This document shows, piece by piece, positions 46,648-57,892 of a DNA stretch of 64,000 nucleotides (positions are counted from its first letter, which is position 1; each line of letters begins with the position of its first letter). Origin of the DNA: Anagrus nilaparvatae (lineage: Eukaryota; Arthropoda; Insecta; Hymenoptera; Mymaridae). Below the pieces are notes generated by a model that was not told where the DNA came from, ran no database searches, and was given only the letters and a program-made list of their open reading frames with translations. Made by a program: the position numbers and the translations under genes. The stretch is from assembly GCA_022575985.1 (NCBI GenBank), contig JAKSXM010000132.1, forward strand, positions 6,758,001 through 6,822,000. Direction: 5' to 3'.

Positions 46648-48695
46648 GTATATATATTTGAGTTTAAAGTCAACTTATAGTTACTTAAAAGTTAAATATT
46701 TTATGCTTCTTAAGTCACGAATGCTTGATGCAGGTTTTATAACGATAAGAGACACTTATAATGATAGCCTAAATTTTGGTGCAGCTGAAAAATTCTAATA
46801 AATAACTTTAACCTAACCTATAACTTGCATTTTTTCTAGTAAAGTTTAAAATTATTCTAAAATTAATATTTACCTTTTTTAGATTGATTAAAAAAATTTC
46901 ACAAAATCAATTTTGGATAAATCAAACAATATCGCTAAAATAAATTTGCTGAAACAAGAACTCCTATTAATTATATTCAATAATTTAAATATTCGTAATT
47001 TTCATAGTTTTAATATTTTGAAAACAATATATTTAAAAACTACTATAGAAATTTAAAATTTTGATTAACTGAAGTATATATTACGTAATAAAATTATATA
47101 ATTTGATTAATTAACAAATATTTATGTTCAAACAGTTTTTATTTTGTTTTCTTAAAATACTGTTCTAATTAAAATTTTATAAATGTAAGTATAGAAATTG
47201 TAATAGGAGGTTCAGTAAGGACAGTGCCGGGTTTACTATGTAGGCACGGTGCCGGTTACGGGCCTCTACAAAATTGGACCTATAATTTTCTTTTTTAATT
47301 TATTGTATTAAAATAAAACTATCTAAAGAGCAAAGCATTTTAATAATAAAAAAGAAAATAAACCAGATTTAACATTTTAAATTAAATCTTTTTTATTTGA
47401 TAATTTTTATTTATTATAATGACAAATTTTAAAAACTCTATGTTATATTATAACTGTAGGATAAATTAAAAATACAGTAATTGTTCATTACTTTAGTATA
47501 CTTTTTTAAATTTAAAAATGTGTATTTCTTTTACTTCTGGAGGTACTAGTGGGTACCCACAATTTAAGTGTAAACGGGTAATTACAGTCCTCAATGCGGC
47601 ACTGAGTAAGGGAGAGGGTTAAATCAAAAGCAGTTAAGTTGAGATCAAACAAATATTTGTAATATTTAAGTTTAATAAAATTAGTTTTGTTCTATAACTC
47701 ATCATTAAATTGTATATCTTTCTGCATAATAAAAAGAAGTAATTTTTATTTATAACAATTATTCGTAATCATTAGACTTTAACACTATCATTGACAAAAA
47801 AGTAAAATACAAAATATTAGGTTTTATTGCAGTAAAACAGGAGTCAGTAGTTGTAAACACACTCGAATCTAAATGCTCATACGTATTAGACGTAAAATTC
47901 AACATTTTAATCAAAAATTAGTTTCTAATTTACTGCTGAAACAAATTAAAAAATTTGTCAAAGTATTATATTTCTTTATGTTTTTAAAACATGTAATGAT
48001 TTTCAAAAAAAAAAATCAAAAATATTAAGTCCGTAATTATAATGCGGTGTTTTAGTAATAAAATATAACTTTGTGTTGTGTTTTTTATTTTAAATATCCC
48101 GCTGCGTTCCGTCAATAAATCTGTTTTATCTAGTAAAATAACATAAACACGGAACGAGCGGGAAATAAAGGGAACAAGAAAACACGGATTTTTTTCTGCT
48201 AGTTGTGGTACGATTTATCTCGCGAGAGAAATCTTTTTGTATTATACTATTACATACCTTAAATAATTTTATAAATTTATTATAAAATAAAGTGTAGTGG
48301 TCATAATATATTAAGAAGAAAATATTCGCGTATAACTAACCTACAATTTAGTCACGGCTGAAGATCCGAGAAAATAACTCCAGCACCTAGACCACGCTTT
48401 ATTTAGCTTATTTTTAAGAAACAGAAAGAAAGTTGAAAGTATTGTACACTTAGAAAAAATAATGAGCTCATCGTGTTATCTTTAAATTCTTTTTATAATA
48501 TTAAAATCACGTTAGATTCAAGAGTTTGTGAATGTATGCGTGTGAAGTCCACGAAGGTTGACATCCGTGACTCATAATAGACTCCAGTATATATACTAGG
48601 GTGTAGTGAAAATAAAACGTATTTCCAAGACGCTGGCATCTTAAAGTTACTTTTTTTGGGTAGAAGATGAACATGTGTGATTTTCATTAAATTCA
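44104..48695. other. AT-rich intergenic DNA
   Basis: No gene recognised. It contains AT microsatellites (about 46459-46483 and 46571-46640) and a small inverted repeat at 48104-48166 (CCCGCTGCGTTCCGT against ACGGAACGAGCGGG). Confidence 0.4.
46571..46645. repeat. AT microsatellite
   Basis: More than 30 AT dinucleotides, interrupted once near 46636. Confidence 0.9.
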
Positions 48696-48703
48696 AATTC
48701 ATT

Positions 48704-49066
48704 CATTAAAATCGCTCAGCCAGAATTACAAAATAATGATTTAAGAAGCCTACATAACCTCAAAACTAACGTTTTTGGTATCCAAAATTCGGGTACTTTA
48801 ATCAATTTTTTATTTTTGAAAGTTAATATTTTTTAAAAATATTAAAATTCGCTCAGCCAGAATTTCAAAATAATGATTTACGAGGCCTACATAATCTCAA
48901 AACTGACGTTTTTGGTAAACAAAATGGCGCGATTCGGGTACTTTACTAAATTTTTTAATTTTTAATTTTAGTTAATATTTTTTAAAAATATTAAAATTCC
49001 CTCAACCAGAATTTCAAAATAATGATTTACGAAGCCTAAATAATCTCAAAACTGACGTTTTAGGTA
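48704..49066 (+). repeat. Tandem repeat, three units of about 137-150 bp
   Basis: Each unit contains CGCTCAGCCAGAATT, CAAAATAATGATTTA and CTCAAAACTGACGTTTT-like sequence. The landmark is at 48713, 48850 and about 49000. Unit 3 runs straight into the LINE fragment that begins near 49066. Confidence 0.8.
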
Positions 49067-49865
49067 TACCGCAATATATTGTATCCGCAAGTGGCGTTAT
49101 GAAAGAAGAGGAGGTTGGCCGTATAGTTCACGGACTTTGAAGAAAATCACTTTTTTAGAAGATCAAGAAGAGGATGTACCTGAATTCACCGTGAAAGAGC
49201 TTGTAACAGCAGTGGTCTCGCTCAAAAATGGAAAGGCACCAGGACCTGATGGAATACCCACTGAGATTCTGAAGATAGCTGCGCATGAGTGTTCACAACT
49301 TATCCTGTGTATGTACAATACTTGCGTACGAATGGGTGTCTTCATTAAACTCTGGAAAAGAGCCAGAGTGGTCCTTATCAGTAAGGGTAAAGAGAACCCC
49401 AGGCTGCCAAACTATTTGCGTCCTCTAGGAATACTGGACACAGCTGAGAAAAATTATGAAAAGATTCTGCCACCACGGATACTGAGGGCTGTTGAAACTT
49501 CAGGAGACCTTTCTCCCTGAGAATACGGGTTCCACCGAGGGAACTCAACTATCGATGTCATAAGCAGTATCACCCGTGTCATTGAGAATGCACAGACAGG
49601 CAATCACTACTCTAGAAAAATCATCCTACTAGTGACCCTCGATGTAAAGAATGCCTTTAACTCAGCAAGATGGAGCAATTTCATGGAAGAAACTTCCAGG
49701 TTCCAAAATATCTGCGAAGAATCATCAGCAGTTACCTGAGCGATTGAGAAATATGATTTGAGACTGCGCAAGGAACAAGATTGAGAAGAGTAACTGCAGT
49801 AGCAGTTCAAGGAACGGCCCTCAGGCTGGATCTATGGAGCATCATGTACTATCAGCTACTTAGGC
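49066..49865 (+). pseudogene. R1-like LINE ORF2, reverse-transcriptase part
   Basis: The frame from 49137 reads PEFTVKELVTAVVSLKNGKA, PGPDGIPTEILKIAAHECSQ and LWKRARVVLISKGK, with LRPLGILDTAEKNYEKIL, the start of an R1-type RT domain. After TGA at 49518-49520 it continues with EYGFHRGNSTIDVI, VTLDVKNAFNSARW and then, in shifted frames, VQGTALRLDLWSIMYYQLLR, equivalent to the G-x-x-Q-G-S block. Several stops and frameshifts make it dead. It ends near 49865 just before the catalytic YADD region, where a tandem repeat begins. Confidence 0.85.
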
Positions 49866-49868
49866 TCT

Positions 49869-50210
49869 ATAACCGTTTTTAAAAGTATTTAACACCGTTT
49901 TGCGAAGTATAAAGTTGTTAGAAGAACTTTTTGAAGCATCCTACCTCAATTTCCGATTTAAAGAGTAGCTAACAATGTTCCAAAGTATCTAACATCATTT
50001 TCCGAAGTATGAAGTTGCTACAAGAGCTTTTTGAAGCATCCTACCTAAATTTCCAATATAAAAAGTCGCTAACACCGTTTTTCAAAGTATCTAACACCGT
50101 TTTCTGAAGTATGAAGTTGCTAGATGAGCTTTTTGAAGCATCCTACCTCAAATCCCGATTTCAAAAGTAGCTAACACTGTTTTTCAAAGTATCTAACACC
50201 GTTACTGTTT
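49869..50210 (+). repeat. Tandem repeat, about three units of ~118 bp
   Basis: Units contain AAAGTATCTAACACCGTTTT, GAAGTATGAAGTTGCTAGA and GCTTTTTGAAGCATCCTACC. The array starts right where the LINE RT breaks off. Confidence 0.85.
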
Positions 50211-50602
50211 AACCTACTACCTAAATTTTGGTTATTATCAGAATAGCTTGCCTCAAAACCTTCATATACATATTAATAATAATCAAATGATTGATAGATT
50301 TGAAAGTATTAAATACCTAAGAGATATTTTTGACTGCAGAATTAGAAGAGAATAACACATTAGTTTTCTAGATGAAAATCCAATCGACTATTTAAAAAAA
50401 CTTGGGAATATACGAGTTACGACAGAATATTTTGGAATATTCAGAATTTTTGTGTAAATTTATACTAAATAAACTAAAATTTATAAAAACTAACTGAAGA
50501 ATATATCCAATGCCACTCTAAAGCTTTTTTTTATCATTAAGATACCATTAAAATTACTATTAACTTCTTGGAATTTAAGTTAAATGAAAATTCATAAGAG
50601 AT

Positions 50603-52048
50603 TTCTACGAGCCAAATGCTGGTAACTTTGGACCCATAAACCAGAAATTTAATAATGTAGAAAACCGGAAATAATGAGTAAAATTCTACAATAGAGAGAG
50701 AAATTTCGGTACGTGTTCGGATTTCTAAGCCTGAAGCAGCGTACACAAAGCGAACACTCACGTGACTCTTTAAAAATTGTATTTATTTTTTGATTTTATT
50801 TTATAAAAAAAATTAAATGATTTAGAAAGAATTTTATGAACGAATTTTGAAAGCCTCAAGCAGCGTATACAATAGAAACACTCACGTGGCTCTTTTAAAA
50901 GTGTAAATATTTCAATTTTATTCTATTTACAAAGTAAATAATTTATAAAAAATTTATGGATGAGGTTTTTGAATAAAAAAATTTTAGACCAGGTTTTGTC
51001 CCCAAAGGCTAGGTCGTGAAAGATTCAGATCCTACCTGATTTGTAAAGATTTAGGAGCAATAATTAAAATAAATTATTATGTACAACACTTACTTTTTTT
51101 TTGAATTTGAACAAATTTTTTCTTAAACTCCACGTGAATGGTGATGATCTCGTAAAATAGTTTGTTGAAGAAATTAATTCATTTATTTATTTAATTTTCC
51201 GGACTTCTGGTTGGATAAAAAAAATTTATTTGAAATTAAAAGAAACACAATTTAACTTATTAAAACAGGAAAATTTATTGAATGAAAAAAACGGTTGATT
51301 TAGAAAATGAAATTTTAGTTGACAATGAATATACACGAAATTTCCAAACTATGAATATAAAAATACAAAAATTTTAGAGTTGAATGAAAAGTAATTTTTA
51401 AAAACCGTTCTAAAAAACTGATCCGGAGTTAATGACCGAGTCTGTGGCTCTTGCTCCCAAGCTCAGTTCATTCACCCTTCTCTAATTTTTTAAATTCCAG
51501 CGCCAGTCCTGTTTTCGGCGTGGACTATTGGCCCCGCGCAAGACGAAATGCGTGCGCCTCTCTTCTACGATTCAAGCGGAAGGTGGAAATGCATTTATTT
51601 TTGATTTTTGAGTTTTTAATTGTTTTTAATTTATGCATTTTCTCCTTCCCCTTAAACTTACATGTTCACGACAACCTTAGAAATACACACATAAAACATA
51701 CATTAAAAAATTTTCTTTTTTGTTTTTACAATTTTAAGAATTTTTTTGAATTTTGTATTTTAATTTTAAATTTTTGTTTAATATATTTTTATTTATTTAA
51801 TTATTTATTTAACTGTTTATTTAATTATGTTTATTTAACTATTTATTAAACTATTTATTTAATTATTTATTTTTTTGATTATTTAATTTTGTTTACTTAT
51901 TTATCTATTTATTTATAAAAAAAATATAACCAATTAATGTAAAAAAAAAATGATGGCGTCGGCAAGCCTAGATGGACGGAAAAACGGGTTAAAATTTTCA
52001 GGTCCCAAATTATGGGAAAAATGAAAAAAAAGCTTTCCTTCCATCACA
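50603..52048 (+). mobile_element. Solo LTR, copy A of a ~1.5-kb LTR family
   Basis: It runs from TTCTACGAGCCAAATGCTGG to CCTTCCATCACA and is collinear with copy B at 57893-59415. Shared blocks include a duplicated AACACTCACGTG section (about 50740 and 50880), GGTTTTGTCCCCAAAGGCTA, GAAGGTGGAAATGCATTTAT and GGCGTCGGCAAGCCTAG. Flanks AGAT and AGAC are a plausible imperfect 4-bp duplication. There is no coding content; a 132-codon frame at 51451 lies in the LTR and looks fortuitous. A Ty3/gypsy-type origin is inferred from the 4-bp flanks and TG/CA ends of copy B. Confidence 0.7.
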
Positions 52049-52059
52049 AGACAAACCCT

Positions 52060-52740
52060 CTCTAACACAAATAAATAATTTACTAAATATGACCTTTGGG
52101 TAAGATACAAAAATATCAAATTACATTTTATTATAAAATCAAAATTAATTTACAGAATTCAATTAATTTATATGTATAATAAAAAAATACAAAAAAAAAA
52201 TATTAATGAGTAATATCCTTTTGAAAGAATAAAATATATATACAATTATTAATAAAATAAATTTCCTTTGGTTTCTTCGTAAATCAGATCATATAAAAAC
52301 TCTTCCTGTCTTTTTATACCTAATTTAATAATATCATATTTCTTTCATTTATAAAATATTGCTAGACTTCTTGTTTTAATCAATTAATTATATTTTCTGT
52401 ATAAAGCAAATTTCACGTTAAAGAATTGAGTAAATAAAGATTTTACATTTTAAGCAGAATTCCAATTATCCGGAATCGTCGGAATATGAGAGTTGCCGTA
52501 TAATCAAATACACCGGGTTTTCAAATGTTCATAAATTTTGTATTAAACTTAATATATAATCACTATATTGTTACAACCTCTACGTAAATTGTTAAATTAG
52601 GTTTTAAAAATCTAATAGTTTAAACTAAAAAATATTTTGAACAAATTATTTCTAAAGGTTCCGGTTAATTAGATGCCGGATAATTGGATTTCTGCAATAT
52701 TAAAGTTAATAATAGTATAAATAAAACTAATAGTATAAAT
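52060..52740. other. AT-rich DNA between the solo LTR and the LINE 3' part
   Basis: Nothing recognised. TCCGGAATCGTCGG near 52470 and CCGGTTAATTAGATGCCGG near 52660 are short GC-richer islands. Confidence 0.4.
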
Positions 52741-52744
52741 AATA

Positions 52745-53512
52745 GCATTCCAACCTGGGGGGCCCAAACCAAGAAAGCGAAGGCTCCTGATGTCAGTCGT
52801 CAACTCTGTCCTGTTCTACGGATCGGAAATCTGGGCAAAGACCACGAAATTTGCCAAGTACAAGCACAAAATATCGTCTGTACAAAGGCAAGCGGCACTA
52901 AACATCGCCTGCGCATACCACACGGTATCCCTAGAGGCGATCCTGGTTGTTGCTTCGGTGATACCCATCGACCTGTTAGCATTGGAGCGGAAATTCATCT
53001 ACGAAAGCGTAGATGAGCGCGAAGTGGCATCCACTCGCGCCCGCTCCAGCTCTATGAAAGAATGGCAGAAACGATGGGAAAAAGACGAAGAGGAAAATCC
53101 CCGATGGACGCGCACACTGATTTCAAATCTGCAGGCATGGATGGGACGACAGCATGGGGAGGTGGATTCCTTACCCAATTTTTAACTGGCCACGGGTATT
53201 TCCGTGTCATGTTGAAACATTGGCATAAGGTGGCAACAGAGGAGTGCCCAAGCGTGCCCAAGCAGAGGACTGCCCAAGCGTGAAGGATACAGTTGAGCAC
53301 ATTCGAATGTGTGCGCTACGTGGAGGGGCGCCCGTCCTTCCCGATTTGGAGGCTGGAGACGGTGGTCTTGGAAATGCTACGGAGTCCCGAAAACTGGATC
53401 AAAGTAACAGAGTACGTGAGGGCGACGAGTACCTTGTTGAAGAAGAAACAGGAGGCCTTAAAATTTAATTGGGCCTCACGTTGGGCACCAAAAATATGAT
53501 CATAGTCATATA
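52745..53512 (+). pseudogene. R1-like LINE ORF2, C-terminal part
   Basis: The frame from about 52755 gives NLGGPKPRKRRLLMSVVNSV, LFYGSEIWAKTTKFAKYK, SSVQRQAALNIACAYHTVSL and EAILVVASVIPIDLLALERK. It then has RWEKDEEENPRWTRTLISNL before a stop at 53185. Other frames continue with FLTGHGYFRVMLKHW and KDTVEHIRMCALRG, the decayed C-terminal C/H region. This is the region after the RT in R1-clade elements. With 49066-49865 it probably represents one element that lost its YADD region and took in a tandem repeat and a solo LTR between the halves (inference). GC content is clearly above the surroundings. Confidence 0.8.
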
Positions 53513-53812
53513 AATGGGAAATAATTATAAATTGGGAAATGATTAAAATTAAAAATATTAAATTAATTTTTGGAGAAATGAACGGCACTGCATCTTTTCC
53601 TTTCACCAAGCCCTGAAGATGCCGGATATTCTAGATGCGCGCGCCCTCTTCTTTGCCATTCAATCTCACTCTTTATTTGCCCCATTCTCTCTTTATATAC
53701 ATTAGTTATATATTATATATGTATATAAACATAATATTAATAATAATTTAATTATTATTATCCTATCTTAAATATGAGTTAGTCATCGATACGCTAATTA
53801 TGTATATATGGT

Positions 53813-54166
53813 TAGCGGAATTTTAATGGCAGCTAGCGGATTTTCACTTGGGGTTGGAAGATTTTTCTTACCTTGCTCAAACAATTGCAAATGACTTCAA
53901 CCATAAATAAAGAAATAGAAAAATTTGATATCTTTAAAAATTTTTTCGCATCTTTTTTTTTTTAATTTTCCTTATTTTTCAATTATGTTGTAAACTTTCA
54001 TGCAAGAAAGAGAATTCCTTTAGGTACAAGCAGAATTCTATTTGCCATTGATAGGATTTTGCTTGTGAGTAGTGGAGAAATCCGTTGGCGGTAAACGGGA
54101 AAATTGTGGTAATGTCAAACAGAATTTCGCTTGCTGCAAGCAGATTTTTTTTAACTGCAGTAAATG
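53813..54166. mobile_element. Decayed small relative of the 41370-44101 fold-back family
   Basis: It has GTTAGCGGAATTTTAATGG and GCAGCTAGCGGATTTTCACT at the left, CAATTGCAAATGACTTCAAC (compare CATTGCAAATGGCTTGAAAC in the large element), and GCTTGCTGCAAGCAGATTTT then TAACTGCAGTA at the right. It is about 350 bp against 2.7 kb, so an old short copy. Confidence 0.6.
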
Positions 54167-54169
54167 TTT

Positions 54170-55940
54170 TGCAAAATTTGATCCCCCCATCCACATAATA
54201 TACTATTTGAACGAGAAATCTATTAATTAAAATTAGTTAAAATTTTAGCGCTAAAAAGAATAAGAAGTAGGAAGATAAGAAGCCCATCTGTATTTACCAT
54301 AATTTGATAATTTTTTCTTAAGTAGTAACAGATAAACTAAGGGCGGCCAGACGTCACGGTTTAAATTCTATCCCGCTTTGGCAATTTTGATCTGGGAAAC
54401 GCGCATTTCGAGATTTCAGGATTCAGAGCGGGTTAAAATGGCTAAGATGAAACCTACAGCAGCAAAATCATAAACCAAATTATAAGTGTCACCAAAAAAT
54501 ATACATCGTGAGCATATAATATATTCTTTGCTAGTACTGACAATATTAATATGCGTTGTATTAATACGCGTGCGTGTGTTTGTGCAAAATATACGAGTCG
54601 GGAAATCTCATTCCTCTAGCACAACTTGCAACTCGAGCGGCAACAAATTTACTTCACTCTCTTGTGCTTAAAAAAAATTGGATTTTAAATTTTAAATAAT
54701 TATAAAAATTAATATAATAAATAAGAAAAAAAGTTCTATTTGATTCAATTAATAAAATTTGTTAAATAAATAAAATGCAACATAATTTTTACCAGATAAT
54801 GTATATGCCACAGTAAAACACCAATTAAAATTTGAACAAGAATATTAAAAAATTTATTATAAAATTTATTTATAAAATTTATTTTACAATCATTTTAAAA
54901 AAGAGATATGATTTAAAAATAAAAATAAAAATAATTCATCAAATTAAGTATAGCATAGATCATCATCATTAATTATTTAATTAATTAAAATCTATATTTT
55001 CATTTTCAAAATTTTATAAAATTTGAACACATGCTTTATATTTATTAAAAGACCGCGAATATAAAATTATATGAGAGTAAACAAAAACGCCAAGATTAGT
55101 AAGAGATGGCAATGATAACGTAACCCACTAAAAAATGTCGCAAAAATGATTAATTTTAAAGAAATAAATGAAAGAGTTATAATAATAAAAAAAAACAATA
55201 ATTTTTTCTTAATATTCTGAAATAGATAATGATTACTAACAATATATTCTGATAACATTAATTCAAACGTGAGTATTTAATACGGTTTTACACAGCGGAA
55301 TACACTCCGCGCAAATTAACCGTTTTTGAAATAGCAAACTTCGATTTACAAAATAATGAATTGTAAATTTACTTTACTAATAAATAATTTTTTATATTTA
55401 TTTTCACGAAATTACTCAATTAAAAGTTAATTAATATGAAAAGCAAGCTCTTAAAAATATTTTCATGGCTCACATGGTGAACGGTATATACTAAGAAGAT
55501 TTTTCTTTGTTCTAAGAAAAATGTATACATATTTATTATTTTATTATGCATGTTCATTAAAATGAGTGGGAATAAATTGCACGAAAATTAGAAAAAATGA
55601 TGTGTTAGCTAATTTTGCCGAAATCTGTTTTTTTTATAAAATTTAAAAGTATACCTATGATATTAATATAAAAATCAATATTCTGTAAGAAAAAATCATA
55701 ATTTTCTCTTGTTACTTTGAATATTGACAAGAAAATTTTTTAGTGAAAAAACATTTTATATTTGTATTATTTATGCTGTAACACAAAAAAATTATAAATA
55801 AAAAAAAATTAAATATTAATCTCCCATTTGATAACACTCAACGCTCAAATAGGCGCGATGTAAGTCACACATGGCTCTTTAACATCTTGAAAATTATAAC
55901 CTTGTTTTGAGATCTTCATTTCTACTTCATAAATTATAAA
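54170..55940. other. AT-rich intergenic DNA
   Basis: No gene recognised. A GC-richer patch at about 54550-54660 (ACGCGTGCGTGTGTTTGTG, CAACTTGCAACTCGAGCGGC) has a 61-codon frame without similarity that I know. Confidence 0.4.
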
Positions 55941-55946
55941 TTATAT

Positions 55947-57015
55947 TCAGAATTCATTTGTCGTATTAGATAGAGGTACATTTTTTTTAAACATTCCTCG
56001 GCAGAAACTCTGACATTCTTTCCAGTACTTTTTTTTTACCAAAATGCAAGCATTAACAGTAGCTTGGTCAAGAATACCAAAAAATATACGCATTGGCCAT
56101 CGGAACGTCTTGCGACTTACAGTTTGATCATGTACCATGTATTTGCAAAACAGTATTTAGCTGGTTCTGTTTTTATAACTACTTTCATTTCTTATGGAAT
56201 CTGCCTTTTATTTTTACCTAGCGTACCAGTATACAAGTTAGATTGTTGTCAAGAAACATTTTTTCAAAATCTAGAATACTGCTAAACCAATTATCACAGG
56301 TTAACGTTCGGTTTGTATTATAGATTGGTTTATTGACTTCCTCTAAAAAATATTCAGAGACTTGTACTCCCTTAGGGGTTGTTCTTTTTCCTAAGTATAG
56401 AATCTCATTAATCATATACGAAGTGTTGGCTTCATTTAAGCTATTTATTTTTAGTCCATATTTGTCAGGTTTCAATTTTATGTACATACGGATCTACATA
56501 TACCTTTGAAGCCGAGTAGTTGTTCATCCGCAATAAAATTATTATGTGGTTATAATAGTGGTTGCAGTTATGAATGAATATATCACATATTTCTCTAATG
56601 GGAGAAAATCTAGCATTTAGATCCCTCGTCTCTTTATCGTCAAAACGCAGGCATGTTGTTAGAAACATGTATCGTGATCTGGGCATAACACATCTATACA
56701 CCGTAAGTCCAAGATATTTCTCCCATAGTTGACGGCTGTTCACAGAAGCCTATTTCCACCAACCACTACAATATAAAATATTTAAGAAACCACTAATTTC
56801 CACATTATCTATAAGGTAATGGTACTTTTGCATCTCCATTTCTTGAGCCATCATTCTTGCGCACGTGTCTTGAATTTTATTATTAGTATGCTAAATTATT
56901 ATTTCAATCATCTCCTTGTTAAAAAGAAGATCAAAAATTAGTTCTATTGTCGTTGCATCTGTGTTTGTGGGACCTGGAATTATTATACGAGGCAGTGCGT
57001 TTGATAGCCGTTCTG
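55947..57015 (-). pseudogene. piggyBac transposase pseudogene (PGBD4-like)
   Basis: Minus-strand frames in order: ERLSNALPRIIIPGPTNTDA and IELIFDLLFNKEMIEIII (with a stop), then KIQDTCARMMAQEMEMQKYH and SRQLWEKYLGLTVYRCVMPR. LRFDDKETRDLNARFSPIRE follows, and after a frameshift near 56530 ADEQLLGFKGIC, containing the first catalytic Asp. Then come KPDKYGLKINSL, CDNWFSSILDFEKMF with the second catalytic Asp, GTLGKNKRQIP and finally RRFFGILDQATVNA-like sequence. That order matches the DDE_Tnp_1_7 domain. At least two stops and two frameshifts are visible. TTAA ends and TIRs were not found. It is a dead DNA-transposon gene of a cut-and-paste enzyme. Confidence 0.85.
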
Positions 57016-57888
57016 AAAAGAAAATAAAAATAATTTTGAAATACAAGTATAAAATACAATAAATGAAATAAATATAAACAAAATTAACTGATGATTTTAA
57101 CTGAAACTTTTTTTTTTAATATTATAAGATTACAATATTGTTTTAACAAACTTTTTTTGCATGACTATAAAGCAAACTAAGAATACGCTTAGATGGCATA
57201 GATACTAATAAACATCAATTAAAGGCACATATTTTCTTTACTAATTTTTATAAAAGTCCGAAAACTCTCAGAGAACATTACATTCAAAATAAACAGCGGT
57301 GTGCCATCCAAAGGTCACGGAACCCGCATTTGACCCTTAGTTAGACCTATACGCCATATGGTGCTAGTGCACCCGTTTGTTTGTTTGTGTAGGTTAAAGA
57401 TTATGCCACCCTTAGAAAAGCCCTTGGGGCGGCAAATCCTTTATGGTGATTTTAATCAGCGCCTCAAACAGTAGATAATTTTTTTTTATTCTAATTTTGT
57501 GATTATTACCTACCTTGCCACCTTTATAATTTGTTTTATAATTTTTTAAAGAATAGAATGTACAGAATGATACGTTGATTATGAATAAAATAATAATTGC
57601 TAAAAAATTGCAGAAAATACAAAGAATGTGTTTAATAAATAAATAATAATTTAATATGCATTATAATACTTACATAATTATAACTCATTTATTGCAATTT
57701 TTTGAAATGTTACAGACAAACTTTTATTAAAATTTTAAAAATAATTGAAAAGAAAATCATAAATAAAATAAAAAAAACTACACGTTTTACGAACTGATTT
57801 ACTTGACTTGCACTTGTGTGTACTGAAGTATAGATTGATTACAAACTTAAAAAATTATAAACTATTTAAAGGCCTTCGGAAGCAAATG
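57016..57888. other. AT-rich DNA with a GC-richer patch
   Basis: The patch at 57290-57480 (GTGCCATCCAAAGGTCACGG, TTGGGGCGGCAAATCC) looks like a transposon fragment but I cannot place it. It may be flank of the piggyBac element. Confidence 0.35.
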
Positions 57889-57892
57889 CGTG

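Noticed and set aside
51451..51849. 132-codon plus-strand frame
   Set aside because: It lies inside solo LTR copy A and becomes a low-complexity F/L/Y-rich stretch; the matching part of copy B is not conserved as a frame.
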